A stretch of DNA of 64,000 nt. Origin: Bacteroidaceae bacterium. Lineage in GTDB: Bacteria; Bacteroidota; Bacteroidia; Bacteroidales; Bacteroidaceae. The stretch is taken from assembly GCA_024688885.1 (NCBI GenBank), contig JAILDV010000046.1, positions 29,141 to 93,140 of the forward strand, written 5' to 3'. Positions within the stretch are counted from its first letter, which is position 1; each line of letters begins with the position of its first letter. A program made the translations under genes and the position numbers. The notes below the pieces were generated by a model. That model was given only the letters and a program-made list of their open reading frames with translations, had not been told where the DNA came from and made no database searches. This document shows positions 16,295 through 25,637 of this stretch, piece by piece.

Positions 16295-18151
16295 TCATTT
16301 TATCTTAATACCATAGAATTTCCAACTACTATCCTCGGACTCTATTAAATCTATTGAAGTCGTAGAGGCAGGAATAGGTGGAAAATATAATGTGAAGGTT
16401 ATATCATTCGTAAAGGTAGTTCTTTCAGGTGCAATTTTTATCCCTTCTGCCTTTGTCATGGTATATGTAATCCCATCTACCATTATATAGGTTTTTCCAT
16501 CTATATTACACCACTGATTCTGACCGATGTATGGGATTTCGAGGGTTACGGATGTGTAATCATTTCCCGTATAGACGCTTTTAATTTTCACTCTTTCTGC
16601 TGTAGTACTTCTTACTGTAGGAGAATTAACCGTAGTGACCGAAGGTGTGGAATTCCCAGAAGAAGATAAACTTTCATCACTTGTATTTGAACATTTTATC
16701 AGATAGACAAAGTTCTTTATTTGTTTCACCTGTTCTTTTAATTCCTTTCCATTAATAGTGGAAATTGTAGGAAGAATGGCGGAAGACGCCACACTCTCTA
16801 CCAAGTTTTTTAGGTAGGACGTTTTTATAGCATAATTAGCATTCTCTGCATCTGCATGTTTTGCACACACAATGCCTACTAAATTACCTTTCATGTCAAA
16901 CATAGGGCCACCACTATTACCAGGCTGCACTGGCACAGAAATCTGATAAGTGGTAACATTTCCTTCATATCCACTTCGCGAACTTACAATTCCATTTGTT
17001 AACTTAACTTCTTCACCCATCGTTTGAGTTAACGGATAACCTAAGACATACACATTTTCACCAACATCTACCATTGAAGATTTGAAGGCATATGGGGGAT
17101 TGCCAAAGCCAGAAAAATCTTTATCCGAAATTTTAAGTAATGACAAATCACTTACTTTGTCTACACCAACAATGGTTGCTTTATACCCTTTTGAGAAATC
17201 TCCTTTTACACCAAAAATCTCTATCGTTTTAGCCTCTCCTGCAACATGATAGTTTGTGACAACATAACCATCTTTCAAAGCAAAACCACTTCCAGACCAT
17301 TGCGTTATACTCTCTGTCGTCGCATTTGAAGTATTTCTACCCTCCATTCTTATATATTGAGATTCCCCATCCTCTTCTTTTATGGTCATAACTCCATCAT
17401 CAAAAGCAACAGTAATATTCTTTTGTGTTCGATTACTAATAATTCTTCTCCCTTTGAATATATTGGGATATGCCGTGGGGGTTAATGTAGCCCAAACACT
17501 CATGATGTCCCAACCTACAAGTTTCTCTCTATTAAGAAGAGCATAATGACCCTCACTTTCCACAAACGCCAATTTCCAAGGGTCATCAAGACCCTCATAT
17601 TTTCCTGCATAAATACTTTTTGCACCTTCAATAATCTCTTGTAAAATCTCATTTGCTTCTTTCTCATCTTCTGGATATAGGCATTCTTCTATTTGAATAC
17701 CATACCAATAGGGATCAGATGTACTTTCACCCATAATAGATATTTCTCGTACTCCTACTGGAATCGGAGGGAAAAACACACGCATCATCCAACGTACAGG
17801 ACGACCTCCAAAATCGGTAGAATAATCGTATTTTACATCAAACACTGATTCTTCATATCGCCCTTGATTATTTATTAAGCGTTCAACACCTATTGCCTTC
17901 TCCTTCATAATTTCCCCACTATCGGGGTCTGTATATTGAAGAAAAGTGTTCGATTTGATACGTATCCAAGATTTCCCTCCTGACAAGATATAATCTTGGA
18001 AATCTATATTTACTGCAGTGCATTCACTATTAACGGATACAGCATATATGCTAATAGCATTCTTTTGTTGCTTAACATAAGGAGTTTCCGAGATTTGAGA
18101 ATACAAATTTACAGATATACAAACCATTAATAGGAATAAAATCTTTCTCAT
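16295..18151 (-). CDS. Secreted PA-clan (trypsin-like) serine protease with flanking duplicated domains
   Basis: 618 aa. Signal peptide at residues 1-18. The protease domain spans about 285-460: GSGFALKDGYVVTNYHVAG has the catalytic His at 302, VSDLSLL the Asp at 335, and QPGNSGGPMFD the Ser at 413. This is the DegP/HtrA-like S1 arrangement but no PDZ domain is seen. The N-terminal region (about 25-155) and the C-terminal region (about 515-618) look related: each ends in an FPPIP motif followed about 20 residues later by WYGIQI or FYGIKI. These are probably beta-sandwich domains for binding or localisation. Likely periplasmic or surface located. The promoter at 18430 implies a leader of about 270 bases. 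Confidence 0.87.
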   Translation of the reverse strand: MRKILFLLMVCISVNLYSQISETPYVKQQKNAISIYAVSVNSECTAVNIDFQDYILSGGKSWIRIKSNTFLQYTDPDSGEIMKEKAIGVERLINNQGRYEESVFDVKYDYSTDFGGRPVRWMMRVFFPPIPVGVREISIMGESTSDPYWYGIQIEECLYPEDEKEANEILQEIIEGAKSIYAGKYEGLDDPWKLAFVESEGHYALLNREKLVGWDIMSVWATLTPTAYPNIFKGRRIISNRTQKNITVAFDDGVMTIKEEDGESQYIRMEGRNTSNATTESITQWSGSGFALKDGYVVTNYHVAGEAKTIEIFGVKGDFSKGYKATIVGVDKVSDLSLLKISDKDFSGFGNPPYAFKSSMVDVGENVYVLGYPLTQTMGEEVKLTNGIVSSRSGYEGNVTTYQISVPVQPGNSGGPMFDMKGNLVGIVCAKHADAENANYAIKTSYLKNLVESVASSAILPTISTINGKELKEQVKQIKNFVYLIKCSNTSDESLSSSGNSTPSVTTVNSPTVRSTTAERVKIKSVYTGNDYTSVTLEIPYIGQNQWCNIDGKTYIMVDGITYTMTKAEGIKIAPERTTFTNDITFTLYFPPIPASTTSIDLIESEDSSWKFYGIKIK

Positions 18152-18429
18152 AATAAAGTATATTTAATTCTAATTTTTGACATATTTACTTTTCCTTTCA
18201 AATTCATATTGTCTTCCAAAATCCTTTTCTGGATTATAGTTGCACCTTTGTGCATAAAAGGAAACAACGTTACAGTTTTTATTGAAGCATGAGGGCTTAT
18301 TTTAAATTAACACCAATTTTTCTTTCATTTTCATGCTTTCTTCTGCTGCAAATTCTTTATTATGTTGAAAATAAAATCGAAATTCACGTTTGTCCGTGTA
18401 ATACTTCTCTTTAGAGTTGATCACACATG

Positions 18430-18461
18430 CAAAGATACAGTCATTTATACGCTTTACCAAA
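18430..18461 (-). promoter_or_regulatory. Promoter for the serine protease gene
   Basis: Minus-strand -33 TTTG (18458-18461), 20 bp spacer, -7 TATCTTTG (18430-18437). No gene intervenes before the protease start at 18151, giving a leader of about 270 nt. Confidence 0.6.
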
Positions 18462-18630
18462 TAATATTACACAAAAACTTATTTTTTCTCTCAATATTAA
18501 CCTTTTTTGTTGCATTTTTCTCTTTCACATGCTCTTCCTTCTCTCTTCCACACTCGTATTTACGTCCCTTTCGTGCTCATTTATATCACTCCTGCGTATT
18601 AAATTTGTAGTGTTGCCGTATCGCGTTTTA

Positions 18631-18714
18631 TTTTGAAAGTTGCAAATTTATTTTTGAAAGTTTCAAATATTTTTTTGCAACTTTCAAATTATTTTTTCAA
18701 AGTTTCAAATTATA
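18631..18714. repeat. Four 21 bp units with internal dyad symmetry
   Basis: Units start at 18631, 18652, 18673 and 18694, each exactly 21 bp and of the form TTTTGAAAGTTTCAAAT. Each contains a near-palindrome related to TTTGAAAGTTTCAAA. Two helical turns per unit would put the sites on one face of the DNA, as for a multi-site operator. Confidence 0.8.
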
Positions 18715-18916
18715 TTCGATGTGGGCAAGACATAAAAATGGATGCGCAGGAGGCTTGTAAATGGGTGTGGGGGAGCAGTTGAAAGGGGCGTGTCGAAGAC
18801 ATGAATAGGGGAGTGGAGGAGATGTTTTTTCATGTGTTAGTTTCGTTTTTTCCGTACCGTTGGCTTCGCCGAAGGTACTTGCGTTCGACAATAAAAGTGA
18901 AAAAAGGCTTTTTCCC

Positions 18917-18947
18917 TTTGTATTGTGCTCACTTATTCGTACCTTTG
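18917..18947 (+). promoter_or_regulatory. alaS promoter
   Basis: -33 TTTG (18917-18920), 19 bp spacer, -7 TACCTTTG (18940-18947), about 53 bp before the alaS ATG. Confidence 0.75.
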
Positions 18948-19000
18948 CAGTCGTTTTTGTAAAATAGTGAATTGTAAATTGTCAAATAGTCAATAAATCG

Positions 19001-21727
19001 ATGACAGCAAAAGAAATACGTGAGTCTTTCAAGAAGTTTTTTGAAAGCAAGGAGCACTTGATTGTGCCATCGGCTCCGATGGTGGTGAAGGATGACCCCA
19101 CACTGATGTTCACCAATGCGGGTATGAATCAGTTTAAGGATATCATTCTGGGTAATGCCACTCCGAAATGCAGGCGTCAGGCTGACTCGCAGAAATGTCT
19201 GCGTGTGAGCGGTAAGCATAACGACTTGGAGGAGGTGGGACACGACACCTACCACCACACCATGTTTGAGATGTTGGGTAACTGGTCGTTTGGCGACTAC
19301 TTCAAGAAGGAGGCCATCTCGTGGGCTTGGGAGTACATCGTAGATGTGCTGAAAATTGACCCGAAAGACCTCTATGCGACGGTGTTTGAGGGCAGTCCAG
19401 AGGAGGGTCTGTCCCGTGATGATGAGGCTGCCAGCATCTGGGAACAGTTCTTGCCGAAAGACCACATCATCAATGGCAATAAGCACGACAACTTCTGGGA
19501 GATGGGCGACACGGGTCCTTGTGGCCCTTGTTCTGAGATTCATGTGGATTCTCGTTCGGAGGAAGAGAAGGCAAAGGTGCCTGGTCGTGAACTGGTGAAT
19601 AAAGACCACCCGCAGGTGATTGAGATATGGAACCTCGTGTTCATGCAGTATAACCGCAAGGCTGACGGTTCGCTTGAAGGACTTCCTGCCAAGGTGATTG
19701 ACACGGGTATGGGCTTTGAGCGTCTGGTGCGCACGCTGCAAGGTAAGACTTCTAACTATGATACTGACGTTTTCCAACCGCTCATTAAGGTGCTGGGTGA
19801 TATGGCGGGATGCAAGTATGGTGAGGATGAGAAGACGGACATTGCCATGCGTGTGGTGGTGGATCACTTACGTGCCATCGCTTTTGCTATTGCTGACGGT
19901 CAATTACCATCCAACGCTAAGGCTGGCTATGTGATTCGCCGCATTCTTCGTCGTGCTGTCCGCTATGGTTACACGTTCCTTGGTCAGAAAGAGGCATTCA
20001 TCTATAAACTTGTGCCCACGCTCGTGGACGAGATGGGTGAGGCATTCCCCGAAATCGCTGCTCAACAGAAACTGGTGATGAAGGTGATGCAGGAGGAGGA
20101 GAGTTCGTTCCTCCGTACACTGGAAAACGGTATCAAACTCTTGCAAGGTGTCATTGACGAGACGAAGGCTGCTGGCAAGACGGAAATTGCGGGCGACAAG
20201 GCTTTCACCCTCTTCGATACATTCGGTTTCCCGCTCGACCTCACCGAACTCATTTGCCGCGAACAAGGTCTCACCGTCGATGAGAAAGGCTTCGACGTGT
20301 GCATGCAGGAGCAGAAAAACCGTGCCCGTAATGCCGCCGAAGTGAAACTGGGTGACTGGGTAAGCCCCCTCCCAACCTCCCCCAAGGGGGAGGAGTCTTT
20401 TACCTCCCCATCCCTCCCAACCTCCCCCAAGGGGGAGGAGTCCCGTCCGGATGGCAGTCTCTCCCCCTTGGGGGAGGCGGAAGGGGCTGAGTCCGTCTTT
20501 GTGGGTTACGATTTTACCGAACATCCTGCCCACATCGTCAAGTACCGTGAGGTTCAGCAGAAGAAGCGCACAGCCTATGAGGTCATCCTCGACAAGACTC
20601 CATTCTACGGAGAGATGGGTGGTGAAGTCGGCGATTCGGGTGTGCTTGTGAGCGAGAACGAGGAAATCAAGGTGCTTGACACGAAGAAGGAGAATGGTCT
20701 TTCCATCCATATTGTTGACAAACTGCCAGAGCACCCTGAGGCTGAGTTCATGGCGTGTGTGGATGTAGAACGTCGTCGTGCTATCGAGGCGAACCACACT
20801 TGTACACACTTGCTTGACGAGGCGCTGCGTGAGGTGCTGGGCACTCATGTGGAACAGAAGGGTTCGCTCGTCACAGCAGATGGTCTTCGTTTCGACTTCT
20901 CTCACTTCGAGAAGGTGACACCCGAGCAGTTGCGTGAGGTGGAACATATCGTCAATGCCAAGATTCGTGAGGACATCCCGTTGAAGGAGTATCGCGACTA
21001 CCCGATAGAGAAAGCCAAGGAATTGGGTGCCATTGCCCTCTTTGGTGAGAAATATGGTGACAAGGTGCGCGTGGTGCAGTTCGGCACCAGTGTGGAGTTC
21101 TGTGGTGGTTGTCATGCACAGAGCACTGGTCGCTTGGGTATGGTTCGTATCACAAGCGAAAGCAGCATTGCTGCAGGTGTGCGCCGCATCGAGGCCATCA
21201 CGGGTAAGGCAGTGGAAGAAACCCTCGACAAGATGCAGGACTTCATGACAGACTTGAAGGGCTTGCTCAACAATGCGCCAGACTTGATGGCAACCATTCA
21301 GAAAGCCATTGCAGAGAACAAGGAACTGCAGGCACAGGTGGATGAGTTCAAGGCTCAGAAGGCTCAGCAGTTGAAGCAGGTGCTCATTGAGAAGGCACGT
21401 GAGGTGAATGGCGTGAAAGTCATCGCTGGTGTGCTCCCGATGGAGGCTCAGCACGTGAAGGACATCGCCTTCCAGCTTCGTGGTCAGTTCCCGGAACACC
21501 TGTTGGTGGTTATTGGCAGTGAGGCAGCTGGCAAACCCGCACTCACCGTGTCCCTCTCCGATGACCTGGTGGCTGAGGGCAAGAATGCAGGTCAGTATGT
21601 TCGCGAGGCAGGCAAGCTGATTCAAGGTGGTGGTGGTGGACAACCTCACTTCGCTACAGCAGGCGGTAAGAACCCTGAAGGCTTGAAGGCTGCTGTTGAC
21701 AAGATTGTAGAACTTGCCATCGGATAA
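19001..21727 (+). CDS. alaS: Alanine--tRNA ligase with in-frame repeat insertion
   Basis: 908 aa. The enzyme charges tRNA-Ala in the cytoplasm. Class II motifs are clear: the start [29 protein letters not shown], then motif 2/3 in the first 300 residues. The editing domain carries HTCTHLL near 600 and [11 protein letters not shown] near 700; the C-Ala tail ends [20 protein letters not shown]. Residues about 455-498 (20363-20494), rich in Ser, Pro, Gly and Glu, are foreign to the family: they are encoded by two direct and one inverted copy of a CTCCCCCAAGGGGGAG-type palindrome inserted in frame between the aminoacylation and editing modules. Without it the length would be near 864, closer to the usual 870-880. 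The reading frame is intact, so the enzyme is presumably functional. Confidence 0.97.
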   Translation: MTAKEIRESFKKFFESKEHLIVPSAPMVVKDDPTLMFTNAGMNQFKDIILGNATPKCRRQADSQKCLRVSGKHNDLEEVGHDTYHHTMFEMLGNWSFGDYFKKEAISWAWEYIVDVLKIDPKDLYATVFEGSPEEGLSRDDEAASIWEQFLPKDHIINGNKHDNFWEMGDTGPCGPCSEIHVDSRSEEEKAKVPGRELVNKDHPQVIEIWNLVFMQYNRKADGSLEGLPAKVIDTGMGFERLVRTLQGKTSNYDTDVFQPLIKVLGDMAGCKYGEDEKTDIAMRVVVDHLRAIAFAIADGQLPSNAKAGYVIRRILRRAVRYGYTFLGQKEAFIYKLVPTLVDEMGEAFPEIAAQQKLVMKVMQEEESSFLRTLENGIKLLQGVIDETKAAGKTEIAGDKAFTLFDTFGFPLDLTELICREQGLTVDEKGFDVCMQEQKNRARNAAEVKLGDWVSPLPTSPKGEESFTSPSLPTSPKGEESRPDGSLSPLGEAEGAESVFVGYDFTEHPAHIVKYREVQQKKRTAYEVILDKTPFYGEMGGEVGDSGVLVSENEEIKVLDTKKENGLSIHIVDKLPEHPEAEFMACVDVERRRAIEANHTCTHLLDEALREVLGTHVEQKGSLVTADGLRFDFSHFEKVTPEQLREVEHIVNAKIREDIPLKEYRDYPIEKAKELGAIALFGEKYGDKVRVVQFGTSVEFCGGCHAQSTGRLGMVRITSESSIAAGVRRIEAITGKAVEETLDKMQDFMTDLKGLLNNAPDLMATIQKAIAENKELQAQVDEFKAQKAQQLKQVLIEKAREVNGVKVIAGVLPMEAQHVKDIAFQLRGQFPEHLLVVIGSEAAGKPALTVSLSDDLVAEGKNAGQYVREAGKLIQGGGGGQPHFATAGGKNPEGLKAAVDKIVELAIG
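20363..20494. repeat. Palindromic repeat element inside alaS
   Basis: Two direct copies of CCTCCCCCAAGGGGGAGG (20376-20393 and 20420-20437) and one inverted copy CTCCCCCTTGGGGGAG (20461-20476), in a 132 bp in-frame block. Confidence 0.85.
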
Positions 21728-21744
21728 GACTAACATGATTGAAT

Positions 21745-21781
21745 GCGGCAAGCTGCGACTCTGCGGCTTGCCGCTTTTTTT
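21745..21781 (+). terminator. alaS terminator
   Basis: GCGGCAAGC (21745-21753) pairs with GCTTGCCGC (21766-21774), followed by seven T. This is a classic intrinsic terminator 17 bp after the alaS stop. Confidence 0.9.
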
Positions 21782-21928
21782 GTTTTTGTAAACAGCTATC
21801 ATTGAGCAAGTTGTTATATAATGGGGTGCGGTAGGCATGCCGAATGAAAGGATAGCATTCACCGAACTTACATTAAAATTCACAGGGACGCCTCTTAACT
21901 TTAGGATAGTTTGTAGGTCTATATCAAT

Positions 21929-24900
21929 ATGAAACAGCCTTTATTTTTACGCCATATTTGTATAATCCTTGTCCTCCTTGTGGCTGGGGTGCTACCTGTC
22001 TTGGCTCAACAGAATAAGAATGAGTCCATTAGTGGTCGCATCATCGACAATGCAACAGGAGATCCGCTTCCAAGCACCACGTTGCAACTCTATGAAATCA
22101 CAACCCGACGCAACAGGAAGGACACCACTTTTGTCAAAGGAGTTTATTCTGAACAGAACGGACATTTTGGCTTTTCTTCAGTCGGGGCTGGTTCCTATTT
22201 GCTGAAGTTGACATTCCTCGGCTATCAGGAAAGACAGATTCCATTTGAAAGGAAAGGACGTCAGAACACGTCTTTGGGCACCATCTCCATGTTCCCTGAA
22301 ATCAAGGAGCTTGACGAAACGATTGTTACAGCAAATATCCCCAAGATGGTGGTCAAGGATGACACCTTGATTTATAATGCCGATGCGTTCACATTGCCCG
22401 AGGGCTCTGTCATTGAGGCGCTGGTGGAAGCGTTGCCTGGCGCTCAAATTGACGAGAATGGAGGCATCACCATCAATGGTAAGAATGTGAAGCGATTCAA
22501 ACTGGATGGTCGTGACTTCATGACAGGCAACAACAGTGCCGTGATGAAGAACCTGCCTTCGTATGTCATCGAAAAGGTGAAAGCGTATGACGAGAAGAGT
22601 GACCTTTCACGACTGACAGGCATTGATGATGGAGAAGATGATTTCGTGCTGGAATTCACCACCAAGCGAAGTGCCCGAAGAGGTCTGCAGGCCAACCCCG
22701 ATTTCGGTTATGGAACAGACAATCGTTATGGCATCCGACTGACGGCGATGAAGCCCTTCGGAGCGATGCGCTACACGTTCATGGGCAATGCCAACAATGT
22801 GAATGACCGCAACTTCTCTGGACGTGGAGGACGAGGAAGGGGTAACCGCAATGGACAAAGGCATACGCAGACGGCTGCTTTGGATGTGAGCTATGAGAAC
22901 AATAAAGACATCAAATTGAGCGGACGTGTGACTTGGACTCATGGTACGGCTGACAACTGGAACCGTACAGGCTCTGAAAACTTTGTCAATACACGTGGCG
23001 GCTCTTTCTCCAACAGTGTCAACCAGAGCTATTCACGCAACAACAGCTGGACGGGAAACATGAACTTGCAATGGGCCATCGACTCGGTCACCACACTCTC
23101 GTTCCGTCCCAACCTGTCTTTCTCGACCAACGACAGCCGCAGCCATTCTTCTTCAGCTTCCTTCAATGCCGATCCCTTTGAGCATACGGAGCAACCTCTG
23201 AGCAATGAGGGTAGGGACTTGATGAATAGGCTTGGACTGATTGTGAATGGCAGGCAAAACAAGTCGATGAGCTATGGCGAGAGCAAAGACCTCAGCACGC
23301 AGTTGCAGCTGCATCGCCGTTTTAGCAATAGTGGACGCAATATGGCGGTCAACGGAAGCATCAGCTATCGTGACAACAGTAACCGAAACGCCAACCTCTC
23401 ACAAGTGCATCTTTACAAGACACAAACGCGTGCGGGCAATGACTCGACTTATCAGACCAACCGATACACCTCTTCGCCCAACAATAGCTTCAACTATAAT
23501 GTGAGCATCACCTATACAGAACCGCTTTACATCTTCAAGCCTAAGCCTGTGCCTGTGGATACTTTGAGCACTGACAGCATCCCGACTCCTGACAATCGTG
23601 GAGGTAATGGACGAGGTAATATGGCAGGCGGTCGTGGAGGTGGCAGAGGAGGTGCTGGCGGGGGCAACCAACGCAATTCGGGTTCGCAAGGCATCTTCCT
23701 GCAGGTGAACTACAATTTCCGCTATAGCTATCAGAAGAATGACCCGTCGACTTACGACTTCCCCGATTTGGGTGAAGAGGCATTCGATGCTGTGTTGCGG
23801 GACTACCGCGATTGGAACCGTTTGTTTGGTTTCTTGGAAAATCCTTATGAAGAATATCTCTCCACTCGTCTGAGCCGCTACTCGGAACGTAAGGAGTATG
23901 GACACAACATCAATGTGCAGCTGCGATTGGTGCGCAACAAGCTCAACATGAATGTGGGTGTGTCTGCCCAACCTCAGCGTTCGCACTACATTCAGCAATA
24001 TCTGGGACGTCCAGTTGACACTATTCGCTCGGTTGTCAACTATTCGCCTACGCTCAATATGCGCTATCGCTTCACTCAGCAGACCAATCTGCAGGTGACA
24101 CTGCGTGGACAAACCCAACAACCATCCATCACTCAACTTCTGAACATCTACGACGACACCAACCCACTCAACATCACGATGGGTAATCCGGGCTTGAAGC
24201 CTTCCTTCACCACCAGCATGGATGTCACTTTCCAGAAACAACGCACACCGAAATACGTGACTGACAGTTTGGGCAACAATATCCCTAAGGCTTATCGTCA
24301 CGGGAGTTTCAGCACCAACGCAAGTGTACGCCGCACCACCAATTCGGTGGGCAACATTGTCACCTATGATGAGGATACGGGTGGGCGCATCTCACGACCA
24401 GAAAACTTTGACGGTAACTGGAGCACCAGCGGAGGCATCACATACAACACGGCTCTTGACACCTTGAACCGCTGGGATGTCAGTGGCTCCATCCGAGGCA
24501 GCTACAACCACCATGTCTCGTATGTGAATCTGAACCGAAGCGCATCGTCAGAACGCAATGTCACGCATACCTACAATCTCACCCCTTCGACTTCGCTCAG
24601 CTTTCGCAACAAGTGGCTCAGCGTCTCCCTGAATGCCAATGTCACTTTTGCCCGAACGGAGAACGAACTGCAGGCTTCGCGCAATCTGTCCACGTGGAAT
24701 TTCCAGTATGGCGGCAACACCCGAATCACCTTCCCTTGGGGTTCCAGTCTTTCAACCGACTTCCACATGTACAGTAAACGTGGTTACAGCGACAAGTCGC
24801 TCAATACGAATGAGTTGCTTTGGAATGCACAGCTGTCACATTCCTTCCTGCGTGGCAAGAAATTGACGGTGATGTTCCAATGGTATGACATCCTTCATGA

Positions 24901-25054
24901 AGAGTCAAACTTCACCCGAACCGTCAATGCCAACGGTTGGACGGATCGTGAGGTGAATGCCATCACCAGTTATGCGATGCTACATGTCAGCTATCGCCTC
25001 AATGTCTTTGGAGGTCGCAATAGCGCAAGAGGTGGGGGTGGCGGAAGATTTTAG
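21929..25054 (+). CDS. TonB-dependent receptor-like outer membrane barrel protein
   Basis: 1041 aa. Signal peptide ending near LPVLAQQ, then a carboxypeptidase-regulatory-like domain (about 30-120: ISGRIIDNATGDPLPSTTLQL, FLGYQERQI), a plug-like region (about 130-230: VVKDDTLIYNADAFTLPEGS, INGKNVKRFKLDGRDF), and a long barrel rich in Asn, Ser and Arg. Two Gly/Arg-rich low-complexity stretches stand out: one near 550-585 within a predicted loop, and the very C-terminus (GGRNSARGGGGGRF). No TonB box is evident. The gene is a clear paralogue of the one at 29885. It belongs to the family of outer membrane receptors with carboxypeptidase-like and barrel_3 domains; substrate unknown. Confidence 0.87.
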   Translation: MKQPLFLRHICIILVLLVAGVLPVLAQQNKNESISGRIIDNATGDPLPSTTLQLYEITTRRNRKDTTFVKGVYSEQNGHFGFSSVGAGSYLLKLTFLGYQERQIPFERKGRQNTSLGTISMFPEIKELDETIVTANIPKMVVKDDTLIYNADAFTLPEGSVIEALVEALPGAQIDENGGITINGKNVKRFKLDGRDFMTGNNSAVMKNLPSYVIEKVKAYDEKSDLSRLTGIDDGEDDFVLEFTTKRSARRGLQANPDFGYGTDNRYGIRLTAMKPFGAMRYTFMGNANNVNDRNFSGRGGRGRGNRNGQRHTQTAALDVSYENNKDIKLSGRVTWTHGTADNWNRTGSENFVNTRGGSFSNSVNQSYSRNNSWTGNMNLQWAIDSVTTLSFRPNLSFSTNDSRSHSSSASFNADPFEHTEQPLSNEGRDLMNRLGLIVNGRQNKSMSYGESKDLSTQLQLHRRFSNSGRNMAVNGSISYRDNSNRNANLSQVHLYKTQTRAGNDSTYQTNRYTSSPNNSFNYNVSITYTEPLYIFKPKPVPVDTLSTDSIPTPDNRGGNGRGNMAGGRGGGRGGAGGGNQRNSGSQGIFLQVNYNFRYSYQKNDPSTYDFPDLGEEAFDAVLRDYRDWNRLFGFLENPYEEYLSTRLSRYSERKEYGHNINVQLRLVRNKLNMNVGVSAQPQRSHYIQQYLGRPVDTIRSVVNYSPTLNMRYRFTQQTNLQVTLRGQTQQPSITQLLNIYDDTNPLNITMGNPGLKPSFTTSMDVTFQKQRTPKYVTDSLGNNIPKAYRHGSFSTNASVRRTTNSVGNIVTYDEDTGGRISRPENFDGNWSTSGGITYNTALDTLNRWDVSGSIRGSYNHHVSYVNLNRSASSERNVTHTYNLTPSTSLSFRNKWLSVSLNANVTFARTENELQASRNLSTWNFQYGGNTRITFPWGSSLSTDFHMYSKRGYSDKSLNTNELLWNAQLSHSFLRGKKLTVMFQWYDILHEESNFTRTVNANGWTDREVNAITSYAMLHVSYRLNVFGGRNSARGGGGGRF

Positions 25055-25073
25055 ACGGTAAACTTCAAATCAT

Positions 25074-25568
25074 TTAAGCGTCAGCAAACACTTTTCCGTC
25101 TTCAAGCGTGATTTTCAGTTTGGTGTATTCACTGTGGAAATCGTGTTCCAGACGATTCAGATAGCGGGCGCTTTCCCATTTGCACATCGGGAGGTCATGT
25201 AGCAGATAGTTGCCGCAAGCCTCAGGTCGTGTGGCAGGTATTTCAGTCTGTGTGAGAATCCATTGGAGGCACTCGATGGTCAAGCGTCGCATGTCCTCCA
25301 CAGTGTAGGTTCCTGTCATGATGATATACATGCCCGTGAGACACCCCATGGGACCTACATACACCACATCCTCTTTTACGTCAGAATTACGGAACCATGT
25401 TGCCATCAGGTGTTCCAGACTATGTATGGCTGCTGGAGCTACAGCTGGCTCTTTGTTGGGTTCTGTGATACGTAGGTCAAAAGTGGTGAAACCCTTATCC
25501 TCACGTGACACGTAGATGCCGGGTTTCAAGTGGGTGTGGTCGATGGTGAAACTTTGTACGACTTCCAT
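25074..25568 (-). CDS. luxS: S-ribosylhomocysteine lyase
   Basis: 164 aa, full length. LuxS splits S-ribosylhomocysteine into homocysteine and DPD, the precursor of autoinducer-2, within the activated methyl cycle. All active-site elements are present: HTHLKPGIYVSRED near the start, the zinc ligands in IHSLEHL (His 49 and His 53 with Glu 52), the catalytic Cys 76 in GPMGCLTG, and the third zinc ligand Cys 118 in EACGNY. It has its own promoter overlapping the end of the upstream helicase gene. No pfs gene is adjacent. Confidence 0.97.
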   Translation of the reverse strand: MEVVQSFTIDHTHLKPGIYVSREDKGFTTFDLRITEPNKEPAVAPAAIHSLEHLMATWFRNSDVKEDVVYVGPMGCLTGMYIIMTGTYTVEDMRRLTIECLQWILTQTEIPATRPEACGNYLLHDLPMCKWESARYLNRLEHDFHSEYTKLKITLEDGKVFADA

Positions 25569-25606
25569 AATGATGCTTCTTTAGGATGATAGAATGATTT
25601 GCGGTG

Positions 25607-25637
25607 CAAAGGTACAAATTTCTTTTCAACCCTCCAA
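25607..25637 (-). promoter_or_regulatory. luxS promoter
   Basis: Minus-strand -33 TTG (25635-25637, inside the 3' end of the helicase gene), 20 bp spacer, -7 TACCTTTG (25607-25614), 38 bp before the luxS ATG. Confidence 0.7.

Larger units (their letters stand above)
18152..19000. other. AT-rich 850 bp divergent intergenic region
   Basis: It separates the leftward serine protease from rightward alaS. It holds the protease promoter (18430-18461), a 21 bp x4 dyad array (18631-18714) and the alaS promoter (18917-18947). Short frames here have no coding signature. Confidence 0.75.

Noticed and set aside
18362..18610. Small hydrophobic frame upstream of the serine protease
   Set aside because: AT-rich noise around promoter and array; low complexity, no conserved pattern.
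19904..21883. Very long open frame antisense to alaS (about 659 codons)
   Set aside because: It mirrors the codon pattern of alaS on the opposite strand, has no homology-like motifs or signal, and alaS is certain.
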